From: Flavobacteriaceae bacterium
GTDB taxonomy: Bacteria > Bacteroidota > Bacteroidia > Flavobacteriales > Flavobacteriaceae
Assembly (NCBI GenBank): GCA_002862715.1
Contig: PKDV01000101.1
Coordinates: 1-32,631, forward strand
Reading direction: 5' to 3'
DNA length: 32,631 bases
The notes below the pieces were generated by a model that saw nothing but the letters and a program-made list of their open reading frames with translations, ran no database searches and was not told the origin of the DNA. Position numbers and translations under genes: made by a program. Below are positions 1 to 9,143 of the stretch, in pieces (within the stretch, counting starts at the first letter, position 1; each line of letters begins with the position of its first letter).

Positions 1-177
1 GATCCTGGTCAAATTGATTTGCCAAGAAGAGTAATTTCTGGTTTGAAAGAAGCAATCTTAGTTTTGAGTAATGTTAAAGGAATTGATATGATTTTTCTTG
101 ATTACAAAGACGTAATTAGACACAATCTTGTAAAAAAAGTAATTCAAGCTTACACACAAACTGAACACAACAATTAG
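1..177 (+). CDS. phoH: PhoH-like ATPase, C-terminal end (5' part outside window)
   Basis: The window opens inside this reading frame, and 58 codons remain before a TAG stop. The visible start, GDPGQIDLP-like (DPGQIDLPRR followed by SGLKEA), matches the region that PhoH-family P-loop ATPases carry after Walker B (GDxxQxDLP...SGL). The tail VKKVIQAY is typical of the C-terminus of this family. PhoH-family proteins are cytoplasmic ATPases linked to RNA metabolism; their exact role in Bacteroidota is not settled. The stop codon is followed after only 3 nt by purC on the same strand, so the two are probably co-transcribed. Walker A lies outside the window, so the call rests on this short conserved tail and the phoH-purC arrangement, which from memory is common in flavobacteria. 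Confidence 0.8.
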   Translation, partial: DPGQIDLPRRVISGLKEAILVLSNVKGIDMIFLDYKDVIRHNLVKKVIQAYTQTEHNN

Positions 178-180
178 TGT

Positions 181-1143
181 ATGAGTACATTCATAAGTTC
201 AGATTTAAAGTTACCAGGACAAATAAAAAAATATCAGGGAAAGGTTAGAGATGTGTATTATCTTGAAAATAACATTATTGTGGTAGTTGCAACCGATAGA
301 ATTTCTGCATTTGATACAATAATGCCCAAGGGTGTTCCGTACAAAGGTCAAGTTTTAAATCAACTTTCATCTCAAATGCTCAAATATTCAAAAAAAATTA
401 TTCCTAATTGGTATATTGATTCTCCAGATCCAAATGTAACAGTTGGAAGAAAATGCACTCCAATTAAAGTTGAGATGGTAATTAGAGGATATCTTTCAGG
501 ACATTCATTTAGGCAATATAAAAAAGGAATAAGGAATCTTTGTGGTTCAATTATGCCAAATGGAATGAAAGAGAATGATAAATTTCCTAATCCAATAATT
601 ACACCATCGACAAAAGCTGACATAGGTTTCCATGACGAAGATATTTCACCTGATGAATTAATACAAAGACAAATTATTTCTCAAAAAGATTACAAAGTAA
701 TAGAAAATTACACTTTAAAACTTTTTCAATTAGGTTCTAAAAGAGCATCTAAACAAGGACTAGTTCTAGTTGATACAAAATACGAATTTGGTAAGGATAG
801 TGATGGAAACATACTTCTAATTGATGAAGTTCATACCCCCGATTCTTCAAGATATTTTTATTCAAATGAATATAATTTTAGACAAAAAATGAATTTACCA
901 CAAAAACAACTCTCAAAGGAGTTTTTCAGACAATGGCTAATTAAAAATAATTTCTCAGGAAAAAAACATCAGAAATTACCAAATCTCAGCACAAAATTTC
1001 TTGACTCAGTTTCAAAAAGATACATAGAACTCTATGAAAAATTATGGGGAGAAAAATTTATAAAAATTAAATCTGATAATATTGGTAAAAGAATTCAAAA
1101 AAATTTAAGTTCCTTTTTCAATTCCAATAATTTTCAAAAATGA
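181..1143 (+). CDS. purC: Phosphoribosylaminoimidazole-succinocarboxamide (SAICAR) synthase
   Basis: Cytoplasmic purine-biosynthesis enzyme that joins aspartate to CAIR using ATP, giving SAICAR. The N-terminus has the family's YQGKVRDVY ATP-binding loop, followed by ATDRISAFD and GQVLNQLS. The substrate-binding stretch EMVIRGYLSGHSF lies near residue 100, KADIGFHDE near 145 and LIDEVHTPDSSR near 220. The length, 320 aa, suits the longer Bacteroidota/eukaryote-like PurC rather than the 240-aa E. coli form. It follows the PhoH-like gene by 3 nt and probably shares its transcript. The last 39 nt overlap the 3' end of miaA on the other strand, so the C-terminal 12 residues and the stop of PurC are encoded opposite the end of MiaA. 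Confidence 0.97.
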   Translation: MSTFISSDLKLPGQIKKYQGKVRDVYYLENNIIVVVATDRISAFDTIMPKGVPYKGQVLNQLSSQMLKYSKKIIPNWYIDSPDPNVTVGRKCTPIKVEMVIRGYLSGHSFRQYKKGIRNLCGSIMPNGMKENDKFPNPIITPSTKADIGFHDEDISPDELIQRQIISQKDYKVIENYTLKLFQLGSKRASKQGLVLVDTKYEFGKDSDGNILLIDEVHTPDSSRYFYSNEYNFRQKMNLPQKQLSKEFFRQWLIKNNFSGKKHQKLPNLSTKFLDSVSKRYIELYEKLWGEKFIKIKSDNIGKRIQKNLSSFFNSNNFQK

Positions 1144-2019
1144 ATTATCAATGACTGTGTTTGCATTAACTTTATAGTCACTTGGGTGATTCCTTAACCA
1201 CGTAATTTGTTTTTTTGCAAGTCTTCTCGTGTTTCTTTTTATCAACTCAACACTTTCATCCAAATTTATTTTACACTCTAAGTATTCAAAAATTTCTTTA
1301 TATCCAACAGATTTTAAAGGATTTAAATTTTTGAATTTTATCAAACTTTTAACTTCATTTATTAACCCTTTTTTTATCATTTCATCAACTCTGTCATTAA
1401 TTTTTTTATATAATAGTTCTCTTGGTAAAATGAGCTCAATCTGAATTGTTTCAAACAATCTTTTTTTATTTTTCGAACCTAAGTATTGAGAATATTTTTT
1501 ACTTCCTGCTTGACAAACTGAGAGTGCTCTAATTAGTCTAACATGATTATTTAAATCAACTTTTTTATAATATTCAAAATCATATTTCTTAAGTTCTTTT
1601 TGTAATTGTTCTATTCCATATTTTTTAAATGAATTTTTCCAAAAATTTGTTATTTCATCGGAAATTTTTGGAAACTCATCAAGGCCATTTATAACTGAGT
1701 GTGTAAAAAAGTTTGAGCCTCCAACTAATATGAGGGTATTGTTTTTTTTAAATAAACTATTGATTTTATCAATTGCTTCATTTTCGAAATCTCCTACTGA
1801 GTATTTTTCATGTATGCTTTTGTGTTGAATAAAATAATGTTCTATGTTATCTCTTTCTTCATTTGTTGGTACTGCTGTTCCTATGCTCATCTCCTTGTAA
1901 AACTGTCTAGAGTCACTAGAAATTATTTGGGTTTTTAATAGTTTTGCTAATTCAATAGAAAATCTAGTTTTTCCAATTGCTGTTGGACCATTAATCACAA
2001 TAAGTTTAGGCATTGTCAT
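1105..2019 (-). CDS. miaA: tRNA dimethylallyltransferase
   Basis: Transfers the dimethylallyl group from DMAPP to N6 of A37 in tRNAs that read codons beginning with U. The P-loop GPTAIGKT is at residues 11-18, DSRQFYKEMSIGTA follows near 36, VGGSNFF near 99 and the C-terminal KKQITWLRNHP near 270. The length of 304 aa is normal. Two family motifs are slightly off: the usual GGSGLY is GGSNFF, and the usual NPxRxIRALE is NHVRLIRALS; neither indicates loss of function. The start lies inside the end of the exonuclease gene (14-nt overlap); a second in-frame ATG at codon 3 is equally possible. It is the last gene of a four-gene operon, and its 3' end overlaps purC by 39 nt. Confidence 0.96.
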   Translation of the reverse strand: MTMPKLIVINGPTAIGKTRFSIELAKLLKTQIISSDSRQFYKEMSIGTAVPTNEERDNIEHYFIQHKSIHEKYSVGDFENEAIDKINSLFKKNNTLILVGGSNFFTHSVINGLDEFPKISDEITNFWKNSFKKYGIEQLQKELKKYDFEYYKKVDLNNHVRLIRALSVCQAGSKKYSQYLGSKNKKRLFETIQIELILPRELLYKKINDRVDEMIKKGLINEVKSLIKFKNLNPLKSVGYKEIFEYLECKINLDESVELIKRNTRRLAKKQITWLRNHPSDYKVNANTVIDNSFLKIIGIEKGT

Positions 2020-3379
2020 CTAAATTGATAATTTGAGCTAACCTATTTTTACGTATAAACTGCTTAACTAAATTATTAGCATAATTTGAATGATTCACTT
2101 TGGTTATTATATTTTTAATTGTTTCGATATTTCTTATTTGATAATTTAAATCTGCAAATCCATATCCGTATAATTTAAAATCTATAATTAGAATAATACT
2201 TTTTTCATCATTTCTTCTTCCTTTATCAATTAATAATAAGTTTGGAGAGTTGAAGTGTGATTTTTTTATAAAATTATTCATTCTTTCATTAAAGCTTTTT
2301 TGATTTTCATTTTTTATACATGCTCCTAGACATTTATTTAATTTGTAGTTAGAACACTCGTATTCATCAGGTTCTATGCCCATGTAGTTCAAACATAGGT
2401 TATATTCTAATGATTTTTTTAATAAAAATTTTCTTGCGTTATTAATATTTTTAAATGTGTAGATATAATTTACTTCATCATGATAATGTGATATTCTTAG
2501 ATAGTTATAGCCATTCGATTTTATGCCTTGCTCTATTCCAAATTTTAAATTTTGATTTTTATGCTTTTTATTATGTTTTGGACTCAATTTTTTTATTTCG
2601 TTCATTTCTTTAAGCAAAGCAATTAGTTCACTTCCAGTTTCTTCACAACTAACACTTTTAGTTTCCAGCTGAAGTTTCAATGACTTTTTGTCATTTCCTA
2701 ATAAATGTTGTCGAACTCTTTTTCTCATGTTTAAGCTCTTCCCAATATAAATAACTCTTCCTGAGTTATTATGAAGATAATATACACCTGTTTTAGGTTT
2801 GGTCTGGTCAATCACATCAATGAACTTAGTTTTTACTTTGTTTCCATTAACGTCAATAATTTTCTGAGTAATAATTTTTTTGGAAGTGTCTTTATCTAAC
2901 AATAATTTAAATAATAAAACAGTTGCTTTAGCATCTCCAAATGCACGATGTCTATTTTTTATTGGGATTCCTAATGATTTTACAAGCTTGCCAAGTTTGT
3001 ATGAAGGTAATTTAGGAATTAAAGATTTTGATAACTCGACAGTGCATAATGTTGCCTTGTTAAATTTAAAACCTAACCTGCTAAATTCAATATTTAAAAT
3101 TCTGTAATCAAAGTTGATATTATGAGCAACTATGATGCAATCTTCAGTAATTTCAATTATCCTTTTAGCAATTTCAAAAAATTTAGGTGCATTAATTAAC
3201 ATTTTTGAATTTATTCCTGTTAATTTCTCTACGAATGGTTGAATTTTTTTTTCTGGATTAACTAAACTTATAAATTGATCAACTATTTTTTCTCCATCAA
3301 ATTTGTAAATTGCAATTTCAGTAATTGCTTCATCATTAAATTTTCCGCCAGTTGTTTCAATATCAATTATAGCATACAT
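2006..3379 (-). CDS. DEDDh exonuclease / GIY-YIG endonuclease fusion, UvrC/Cho-like
   Basis: Two nuclease domains are visible. Residues 1-165 form a DnaQ/RNase T type 3'-5' exonuclease: D6 and E8 in IDIETTGG, D91 in HNINFDYR, then H144 and D149 in HRAFGDAKAT, giving a complete DEDDh set. Residues 195-275 form a GIY-YIG domain (GVYYL, then VIYIGKS, R219/R222 and the metal-binding glutamate near 251). A third, C-terminal region carries C-x7-C-x3-C (CSNYKLNKCLGAC near 340), which resembles the cysteine motif after the GIY-YIG domain of UvrC and Cho. Proteins with this order occur in Bacteroidota and mycobacteria and are often annotated as DNA polymerase III epsilon-like. A DNA repair role is likely, but the substrate is not known to me. 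The start is 6 nt after yggS; the 3' end overlaps miaA. Confidence 0.9.
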   Translation of the reverse strand: MYAIIDIETTGGKFNDEAITEIAIYKFDGEKIVDQFISLVNPEKKIQPFVEKLTGINSKMLINAPKFFEIAKRIIEITEDCIIVAHNINFDYRILNIEFSRLGFKFNKATLCTVELSKSLIPKLPSYKLGKLVKSLGIPIKNRHRAFGDAKATVLLFKLLLDKDTSKKIITQKIIDVNGNKVKTKFIDVIDQTKPKTGVYYLHNNSGRVIYIGKSLNMRKRVRQHLLGNDKKSLKLQLETKSVSCEETGSELIALLKEMNEIKKLSPKHNKKHKNQNLKFGIEQGIKSNGYNYLRISHYHDEVNYIYTFKNINNARKFLLKKSLEYNLCLNYMGIEPDEYECSNYKLNKCLGACIKNENQKSFNERMNNFIKKSHFNSPNLLLIDKGRRNDEKSIILIIDFKLYGYGFADLNYQIRNIETIKNIITKVNHSNYANNLVKQFIRKNRLAQIINLDDNA

Positions 3380-3385
3380 TTTTAA

Positions 3386-4027
3386 TTATATTCTACTACC
3401 AAAAATCAAACTTCCAATTCTAATTAAATTACTACCATTTTCAATTGCAAGCATATAATCATTACTCATACCCATCGATAGTATTGAAAAGTTATGTTTA
3501 CTTTTCCATTTGAAATAAAATTCATTTAATTTTTTGAATTCGTCTGAAATAATTTTTTTGTCACTGGTAAACGTTGACATTCCCATTAAACCAATAATAT
3601 TAATATTTTTTAAGTTATTTTTTTTTGACAATAATATTTCAGCTTCATCATAAGAAAATCCAGATTTAGTTTTTTCTTTAGCTATGTGAACTTGAATAAG
3701 TACATTTATAATTCTATTGATTTTTTTAGATTGTTTATCTATTTCATTAAGAAGCTTAACGCTATCAACTGAATGTATTAAATGAATGAAGGAAACTATA
3801 TATTTTACTTTATTTCTTTGTAATTTCCCAATCATGTGCCAATTAATTTCATCCGGTAAACTATTCGCTTTTTCACAAAGCTCTTGAACCCTGTTTTCTC
3901 CAAAATCAATTTGACCAGAGTGAAAACATTCTAAAATACTTGATTTAGGCTTATTCTTTGAGACAGCAATAATATTAACACTAGTTCCAATCTTTTTTTT
4001 TAAATCAATGATATTTTTGGAAATCAT
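3386..4027 (-). CDS. yggS: YggS/PROSC-family pyridoxal phosphate homeostasis protein
   Basis: A 213-aa single-domain TIM-barrel protein that binds PLP without a known catalytic reaction and keeps vitamin B6 and amino-acid pools balanced in the cytoplasm. K24 in IIAVSKNKP is the PLP-binding lysine. Other family hallmarks are FGENRVQEL near 63, WHMIGKLQRNK near 82, HSVDS, GLMGMSTF near 146, and the phosphate-binding end SMGMSNDYMLAIENG followed by IRIGSLIFG. It is slightly shorter than E. coli YggS (234 aa) at the N-terminus, as is common in Bacteroidota. Its ATG overlaps the stop of the upstream oxidoreductase in an ATGA arrangement, indicating translational coupling in the Gfo/Idh-yggS-exonuclease-miaA operon. 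Confidence 0.96.
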   Translation of the reverse strand: MISKNIIDLKKKIGTSVNIIAVSKNKPKSSILECFHSGQIDFGENRVQELCEKANSLPDEINWHMIGKLQRNKVKYIVSFIHLIHSVDSVKLLNEIDKQSKKINRIINVLIQVHIAKEKTKSGFSYDEAEILLSKKNNLKNINIIGLMGMSTFTSDKKIISDEFKKLNEFYFKWKSKHNFSILSMGMSNDYMLAIENGSNLIRIGSLIFGSRI

Positions 4028-5007
4028 TTTAATGTACTTTTTATTTTCTCTGAAATTTTTAAAGCTAAATTCAAAGCTCGTTTCCCATCACTAAGTGTTA
4101 CAACGACTGGTTTATTATGAATAATTGAATCTGCAAAAGATTCAAGTTCAAAAAGTATTGCATTGAATTCATTAACTTTTGGTTTATCAAAAGTTATAAT
4201 TTTTTTTACACCTGAATCATTTTTTAAAATTAAATCAAATGGTCCATTTTTTTTTGGAGCATCTTTAATTTTTACTACTTCAACTTTTTTATTTAAATAA
4301 TCAATTGATACATAAGAGTCTTTTTGGAAAAATCTTGCTTTTCTCATTGACTTCATTGAAATACGGCTAGAAGTTAGGTTTGATATACATCCATTTTCGA
4401 ATTCAATTCTTGCATTGGCAATATCAGCTGTTTTACTTATAATAGATACTCCGTTTGCAGAAATATTTTTTACTGGACTTTTAATTAATGCAAGCGTTGT
4501 ATCTATGTCGTGAATCATTAAGTCTAAAACAACTGGGACGTCTGTCCCTCTCGGATTGAATTGTGCGAGTCTATGTGTTTCAATAAATTTTATATCATTT
4601 AAGTATTTTTTTGCGGCTTTATACGCTGGGTTAAATCTTTCTATATGTCCAATTTGAACTTTAACATTATTAATTTTTGACAATCTTAATAGTTCATTAG
4701 CTTCTTCAATTGATTTTGTAACTGGTTTTTCAATAAATACATGTTTAAGTTTATTTATGGATTGCTTTGCAATTTCAAAATGATTTTCAGTCGGAGTAAC
4801 AATATCAATGGCATCAACATCATCAATTAAATTCTTTAAGGATTTATAAGATTTCAACCCCAATTCTCTCGAAACTTCTTTTCGAACAGTAGAATTTATA
4901 TCATAAAACCCTAACACTTTAAATAAATTTGATTGATTTAGAAGTTTTAAATGTATCTTGCCGAGATGGCCAGCACCAACAACGCCTATATTGATATATT
5001 TTTTCAC
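4024..5007 (-). CDS. Gfo/Idh/MocA-family NAD(P)-dependent oxidoreductase
   Basis: A 327-aa sugar-type dehydrogenase. The Rossmann motif GAGHLG is at residues 11-16, the family EKP signature with the catalytic lysine is at 93-95 (FIEKPVTKS), and IHDIDTT with H166 and D167 marks the substrate site. HIERFNPAYK, RGTDVPVVLDLMIHDID and ANARIEFENGCISNLT resemble, from memory, the subgroup that includes UDP-N-acetylglucosamine 3-dehydrogenase (GnnA) of lipid A synthesis. No GnnB-like aminotransferase or lpxA is nearby, so that substrate is only a possibility. It is the first gene of a four-gene operon and lies 60 nt from the divergent pcm start. I saw no clear TAnnTTTG box in that gap. Confidence 0.88.
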   Translation of the reverse strand: MKKYINIGVVGAGHLGKIHLKLLNQSNLFKVLGFYDINSTVRKEVSRELGLKSYKSLKNLIDDVDAIDIVTPTENHFEIAKQSINKLKHVFIEKPVTKSIEEANELLRLSKINNVKVQIGHIERFNPAYKAAKKYLNDIKFIETHRLAQFNPRGTDVPVVLDLMIHDIDTTLALIKSPVKNISANGVSIISKTADIANARIEFENGCISNLTSSRISMKSMRKARFFQKDSYVSIDYLNKKVEVVKIKDAPKKNGPFDLILKNDSGVKKIITFDKPKVNEFNAILFELESFADSIIHNKPVVVTLSDGKRALNLALKISEKIKSTLK

Positions 5008-5067
5008 AAAACAAATGTAATAAGAATAGCTACTTAAATATTTTACTAATTATTAATTTAATTTACA

Positions 5068-5712
5068 ATGACTGGAGAATCTACAAAACATATGGGGCAA
5101 AGAATAAAATTAGTTGGAATTTTGAAGGACAAAGGTATTTTAGATATCAATGTTTTAGATGCAATTTCTAATATTCCAAGACATCTTTTTATGGACAGTG
5201 CTTTTCAAAACCATGCATATCAAGACAAAGCATTCCCTATTGGTGAAAATCAAACTATTTCACAGCCATACACTGTTGCTTTTCAAACGCAAGAGCTTAA
5301 ATTAAAAAAAGGGATGAAAATCCTTGAAATTGGTACTGGCTCTGGCTATCAAACTGCAGTTTTATGTCAAATGGGAGCAAATGTTTTTACAATTGAAAGA
5401 CAATATAAGTTGTATAGAAAATGTTTAAAAATTTTACCAAAACTCGGTTATAATCCAAAGAAAATAATTTTTGGAGATGGTTACCAAGGCTATTTACCAC
5501 AATCTCCATATGATAGAATTATTGTTACTGCAGGTTCTAGTGAATTACCAAAAAAATTACTTTCACAGCTCAAAATTGGTGGTTTAATGGTTATTCCTGT
5601 TGGCCTCAACATTCAAAAAATGTTTGTAATTAAAAGAAAAAGTGAAAATGAATTTGATAAGATAACTAAAGGAAATTTTAGATTTGTTCCAATGTTGAAA
5701 AATAAAAACTAA
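5068..5712 (+). CDS. pcm: Protein-L-isoaspartate O-methyltransferase
   Basis: SAM-dependent repair methyltransferase that methylates L-isoaspartyl residues in aged proteins. The family-specific TISQPYTVAF is at residues 63-72, SAM motif I LEIGTGSGYQTAVL at 86-99, then FTIERQYKLY and the post-motif PYDRIIVTAG. The length, 214 aa, is normal. The start shown matches the usual N-terminal length; the ATG at codon 9 would remove little and cannot be excluded. It is transcribed alone, diverging from the Gfo/Idh operon, and its stop is only 3 nt from the convergent stop of smpB. Confidence 0.96.
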   Translation: MTGESTKHMGQRIKLVGILKDKGILDINVLDAISNIPRHLFMDSAFQNHAYQDKAFPIGENQTISQPYTVAFQTQELKLKKGMKILEIGTGSGYQTAVLCQMGANVFTIERQYKLYRKCLKILPKLGYNPKKIIFGDGYQGYLPQSPYDRIIVTAGSSELPKKLLSQLKIGGLMVIPVGLNIQKMFVIKRKSENEFDKITKGNFRFVPMLKNKN

Positions 5713-5715
5713 ATT

Positions 5716-6171
5716 TTAAGATTGTTTTTTCAACCTAGAAATTTCTCTTTTATTTTCTCTCTCCATTATCTTTTGACGTTTATCGTAATTTTTTTTACCC
5801 TTTGCTAAAGCAATGTCTAGTTTAGCTAGGCCTTTTTGATTTATATAAAGTTTTGTTGGAATTATTGTTAAGCCAATATTTTGTAATTGTTTTTTTAGTT
5901 TTATCAATTCTTTTTTTTCAAGTAGAAGCTTTCTGTCACCCTTAATTTTATGTTTAACATATCCACCTTGGCTATACTGCTCCACATGCATGTTAATAAC
6001 AAAAAGTTCTTTTTTATCGTTAAAAGAACAAAAACTATCTACAATAGAAGCTCTACCTTGTCTAATTGATTTTATTTCTGTTCCTGAAAGAACAATACCA
6101 GCTGTGTAGAAGTCGATAAGTTCATACTCAAAGGTTGCTTTTTTATTTTTAATAACTATTAACTTTTGCAT
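5716..6171 (-). CDS. smpB: SsrA-binding protein (tmRNA-binding trans-translation factor)
   Basis: Binds tmRNA and delivers it to stalled ribosomes. The 151-aa sequence shows the OB-fold core (FEYELIDFYTAGIVLSGTE, then IKSIRQGRASIVDSF) and the region TIIPTKLYINQKGLAKLDIALAKGKK, ending in a basic tail (KKNYDKRQKIMERENKREI) that is unstructured until it reads the empty mRNA channel. The only plausible start is the ATG at 6171, since the next Met lies deep in the domain. A Bacteroidota -7 box (TATTTTTG, 6183-6176) ends just 4 nt before this ATG, so the message may be leaderless. No SsrA RNA gene is seen in the window. Confidence 0.96.
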   Translation of the reverse strand: MQKLIVIKNKKATFEYELIDFYTAGIVLSGTEIKSIRQGRASIVDSFCSFNDKKELFVINMHVEQYSQGGYVKHKIKGDRKLLLEKKELIKLKKQLQNIGLTIIPTKLYINQKGLAKLDIALAKGKKNYDKRQKIMERENKREISRLKKQS

Positions 6172-6175
6172 TTTA

Positions 6176-6183
6176 CAAAAATA
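6176..6183 (-). promoter_or_regulatory. Candidate -7 box of the smpB promoter
   Basis: On the minus strand the sequence is TATTTTTG, an exact match to the Bacteroidota TAnnTTTG element. Only TAAA separates it from the smpB ATG. No convincing TTG/TTTG -33 box is visible 19-21 nt upstream. If the usual spacing holds, transcription starts at or within a base or two of the start codon. Confidence 0.45.
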
Positions 6184-6282
6184 TAACCTTCTTTCTAATG
6201 TTAATTTTTTTTTTAATAAAACAATTTTTAAAAAACTTTCATTTCAGAACAAATACATAATTTTAACTTTTTTAAAATAATT

Positions 6283-7563
6283 ATGAATCTTGTAAGAGAT
6301 AAAAAAATTTTTGACTTAATTGAGTCTGAAAAGAATCGTCAAGTAAACGGTATTGAATTAATAGCATCTGAAAATTTTACAAGCTCCCAGGTTATGGAAG
6401 CAACGGGATCTGTTTTGACAAACAAATATGCTGAGGGTTACCCAGGTAAAAGATATTATGGTGGCTGTGAAGTTGTTGATAAAATAGAAACGATAGCCAT
6501 AGAGAGAGCTAAATCTCTATTTGGAGCATGTTATGCTAATGTTCAACCACACTCCGGTTCGCAAGCAAATACAGCTGTTTATCATGCTTTTTTAAAGCCT
6601 GGAGACAAAATAATGGGTTTCGATTTAGCTCATGGAGGTCATTTAACACACGGTTCACCTGTGAATTTTTCTGGAAGACTTTATAAAGCTGTCTTTTATG
6701 GTGTTGATAAAGAAACAGGTTTGCTTAATTATGATTCAATCTCAAAAATTGCTGAAAAAGAAAAACCCAACATGATTATTGCTGGAGCCTCTGCATATTC
6801 CAGAGATATGAATTTTAAAAAATTTAGAGAAATAGCTGATAATATTGGTGCTTTTTTATTGGCTGATATTTCTCATCCGTCTGGTTTAATAGCTAAAGGG
6901 ATATTAAATGACCCACTCCCATATTGTCATGTTGTAACAACAACAACTCATAAAACATTAAGAGGTCCTCGAGGGGGTCTAATCGTCATGGGTAACGATT
7001 TTGAAAACCCCTTTAATCTTAAATTAAAAAATGGTAATTTAAAAATGATGTCAGCATTGTTAGATTCAGCTATATTTCCTGGAAATCAAGGAGGACCATT
7101 AGAACACGTGATTGGTGCTAAAGCAATTGCTTTTGGTGAAGCACTAACGGATGATTTTTTAAATTATATTTTAAGGGTCAAGGAAAATGCTGATGCAATG
7201 GCAAAATCATTAATTAAAAGAGGATATAATTTAATTTCAGATGGAACAGACAATCATATGATGCTTGTTGATTTGAGAAACAAAAAAATATCTGGAAAAG
7301 ATGCAGAAAAAGCTCTAGTAAAAGCCGATATAACTGCAAACAAAAATATGGTGCCTTTTGACGAAAAATCTCCGTTTGTTACCTCTGGAATTAGATTTGG
7401 AACTCCTGCAATCACAACCAGGGGAATCAATAAGTCAGATATTGACGAAATTGTTGAGTTAATCGATATTGTAATAAATAATGCAGGAAACGAAAAGGTT
7501 ATTTTATCAGTTAAGAAAAGAGTGAATCATTTAATGAAGGACAGGCCTTTGTTCGTTCCTTAG
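6283..7563 (+). CDS. glyA: Serine hydroxymethyltransferase
   Basis: PLP enzyme that interconverts serine plus tetrahydrofolate and glycine plus methylene-tetrahydrofolate, the main one-carbon source for purine and thymidylate synthesis. Visible motifs: [10 protein letters not shown] at 25-34, [18 protein letters not shown] at 46-63, [10 protein letters not shown] at 87-95, the cofactor aspartate in ADISHPSGL near 195, and the PLP lysine K224 in [14 protein letters not shown]. The length of 426 aa is as expected. It is a single-gene unit diverging from smpB across 111 nt; a weak TAACTTTT at 6264-6271, 11 nt before the ATG, could be its -7 element. The stop codon overlaps the stop of the convergent beta-helix gene by 4 nt. 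Confidence 0.98.
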   Translation: MNLVRDKKIFDLIESEKNRQVNGIELIASENFTSSQVMEATGSVLTNKYAEGYPGKRYYGGCEVVDKIETIAIERAKSLFGACYANVQPHSGSQANTAVYHAFLKPGDKIMGFDLAHGGHLTHGSPVNFSGRLYKAVFYGVDKETGLLNYDSISKIAEKEKPNMIIAGASAYSRDMNFKKFREIADNIGAFLLADISHPSGLIAKGILNDPLPYCHVVTTTTHKTLRGPRGGLIVMGNDFENPFNLKLKNGNLKMMSALLDSAIFPGNQGGPLEHVIGAKAIAFGEALTDDFLNYILRVKENADAMAKSLIKRGYNLISDGTDNHMMLVDLRNKKISGKDAEKALVKADITANKNMVPFDEKSPFVTSGIRFGTPAITTRGINKSDIDEIVELIDIVINNAGNEKVILSVKKRVNHLMKDRPLFVP

Positions 7564-9143
7564 TCTATGTCGACTATCACATGTTGGTATGCGCCCAAAT
7601 CTATAGTTTCGTTGCGAAAAAACCCATTTAAATCTTTTGGTACATTATAAGCACCATTTGTGCTTCCCTTATTCAAAACCTCACTATTTTGATCAATTCC
7701 AAAATTATTATTTTCAATATTAATAAATGAGGACTTCTTATTTAAAAATATGTTAGAATAAAAATTTTCATTTTGCCAATCAAAAAAAGAATTTTCGTCT
7801 GTATAGTTTTCAGACAAATTGAATTTTATTGAAGAATTTATAACCCTAAGGTTAAATTCATCATTACTGCTTTTTTCAACAAAATACTCCGTAGGCTGGT
7901 TGCCATCAATTATACAGTTTTCAAAATAGCCTTTTGTTAGTGCTTCTGTTAAAACTGAATTATCATTAAGCAAGATAAAGTCACTTACAAGAACAGTGGG
8001 TGCGCTCCTGTAGCTGTAATCCCAAAAATTCGCAAAAGTACAATGGGTAAATGAGTAATTTCCACCTAAATTAGCAAGAAAAGAATACTGTCCAGCATTT
8101 CCAAAAACACTATTTTCAGATCGTATAAAAGCATTTTTAGCCCATAAATTTATATATGAACTATTATGAATTTGTGTATTTCGTAATATCAAACTTTCAT
8201 TTGCGGAATTTCCACCTCCATCCACTAATATTCCAATTGAAGCATTTTTAATTGTTAAATTGTTTATGATATGATTTTTACTTCCAAATGTCAGCCAAAC
8301 TGTTCCCCATTGACCCGGAATATTGTCATATTCCGATTCAAGCCTGTCTCCTTGAAAAATAACTTCTCCTTCCATTTTTTCTGGATTATTGCTTAATTCA
8401 CCATTTATAGATATTGATGCATTATTGGCTACAATAATCCCAGAATTTTCATGAAAATATAATCTTGAACCAGCTTCAAAAATTGCTTTTTTATCAGACG
8501 GAATAGCCATATATCCGTAAATTACATAGGGTTTTTCACTCGTAAATATGAGCTGATCATCATTTAAATAAAAACCTTCAATCTCAATATTATCTCCATC
8601 TTCGTTACTCCCAATTTGAATTGTTTCTTTAATTCCTTGGTTATTTTTTTTTGGATATAAAAAAATAGCATCAAGCACAAGTGTCATTAAGTTTACTTCT
8701 CCAACATCAGAAAATTTAATTTTATCTTCATAAAGGAATTGAGTTTCGTTATCAGAAAGTGTTTTTATGTCTACAGTAGTTTCAATGAATACATACATAC
8801 TATCACGTGCTAAAATTTCTACATTATTGAAATTTTTTCCAGAAATTCCATCAACATTTAATCTGAAATTTGAAGATTCACCGTTTTCTAAATAAATATT
8901 AGGAATTTGAATGTCATCTTTTGTTTTGTTGTAAACTTTTAATGTGTAAGTTGAGGAACCAATATTAGTAAATACAGTATCTAAGTAAATAGTGTCTTTA
9001 CTAAAAGACAACTCATTTAAATTAACTTGTCTAAAAGAAAGTTCATTTGAACAACTGAATAATAAAAAAATTCCTAATAAAAGAAATAAAATTAAGTATG
9101 CTGATGGGTAATTTTTAATTTTTCTTAAAGATCTCAACTTCAA
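7560..9143 (-). CDS. Right-handed parallel beta-helix lipoprotein
   Basis: A 527-aa exported protein. After a basic N-terminus there is a hydrophobic stretch and a lipobox LLFSC with C31, so it is likely an N-terminally lipidated envelope protein with an acidic residue at +4 after Cys. Residues 40-150 resemble an Ig-like or choice-of-anchor strand domain ([23 protein letters not shown]). From about 215 to 430 there are repeated short beta-strand units ([62 protein letters not shown]) typical of a parallel beta-helix. The C-terminus ends in [12 protein letters not shown]. No catalytic residues of a polysaccharide lyase or hydrolase could be identified, so the ligand is unknown. It overlaps the glutamine cyclotransferase gene by 29 nt, implying coupled expression. 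Confidence 0.88.
   Translation of the reverse strand: MKLRSLRKIKNYPSAYLILFLLLGIFLLFSCSNELSFRQVNLNELSFSKDTIYLDTVFTNIGSSTYTLKVYNKTKDDIQIPNIYLENGESSNFRLNVDGISGKNFNNVEILARDSMYVFIETTVDIKTLSDNETQFLYEDKIKFSDVGEVNLMTLVLDAIFLYPKKNNQGIKETIQIGSNEDGDNIEIEGFYLNDDQLIFTSEKPYVIYGYMAIPSDKKAIFEAGSRLYFHENSGIIVANNASISINGELSNNPEKMEGEVIFQGDRLESEYDNIPGQWGTVWLTFGSKNHIINNLTIKNASIGILVDGGGNSANESLILRNTQIHNSSYINLWAKNAFIRSENSVFGNAGQYSFLANLGGNYSFTHCTFANFWDYSYRSAPTVLVSDFILLNDNSVLTEALTKGYFENCIIDGNQPTEYFVEKSSNDEFNLRVINSSIKFNLSENYTDENSFFDWQNENFYSNIFLNKKSSFINIENNNFGIDQNSEVLNKGSTNGAYNVPKDLNGFFRNETIDLGAYQHVIVDID

Noticed and set aside
1105-2019. Damaged miaA because of deviating GGSNFF and NHVRLIRALS motifs
   Set aside because: The P-loop, DSRQ and C-terminal motifs and the length are all normal; the changes look like lineage divergence.
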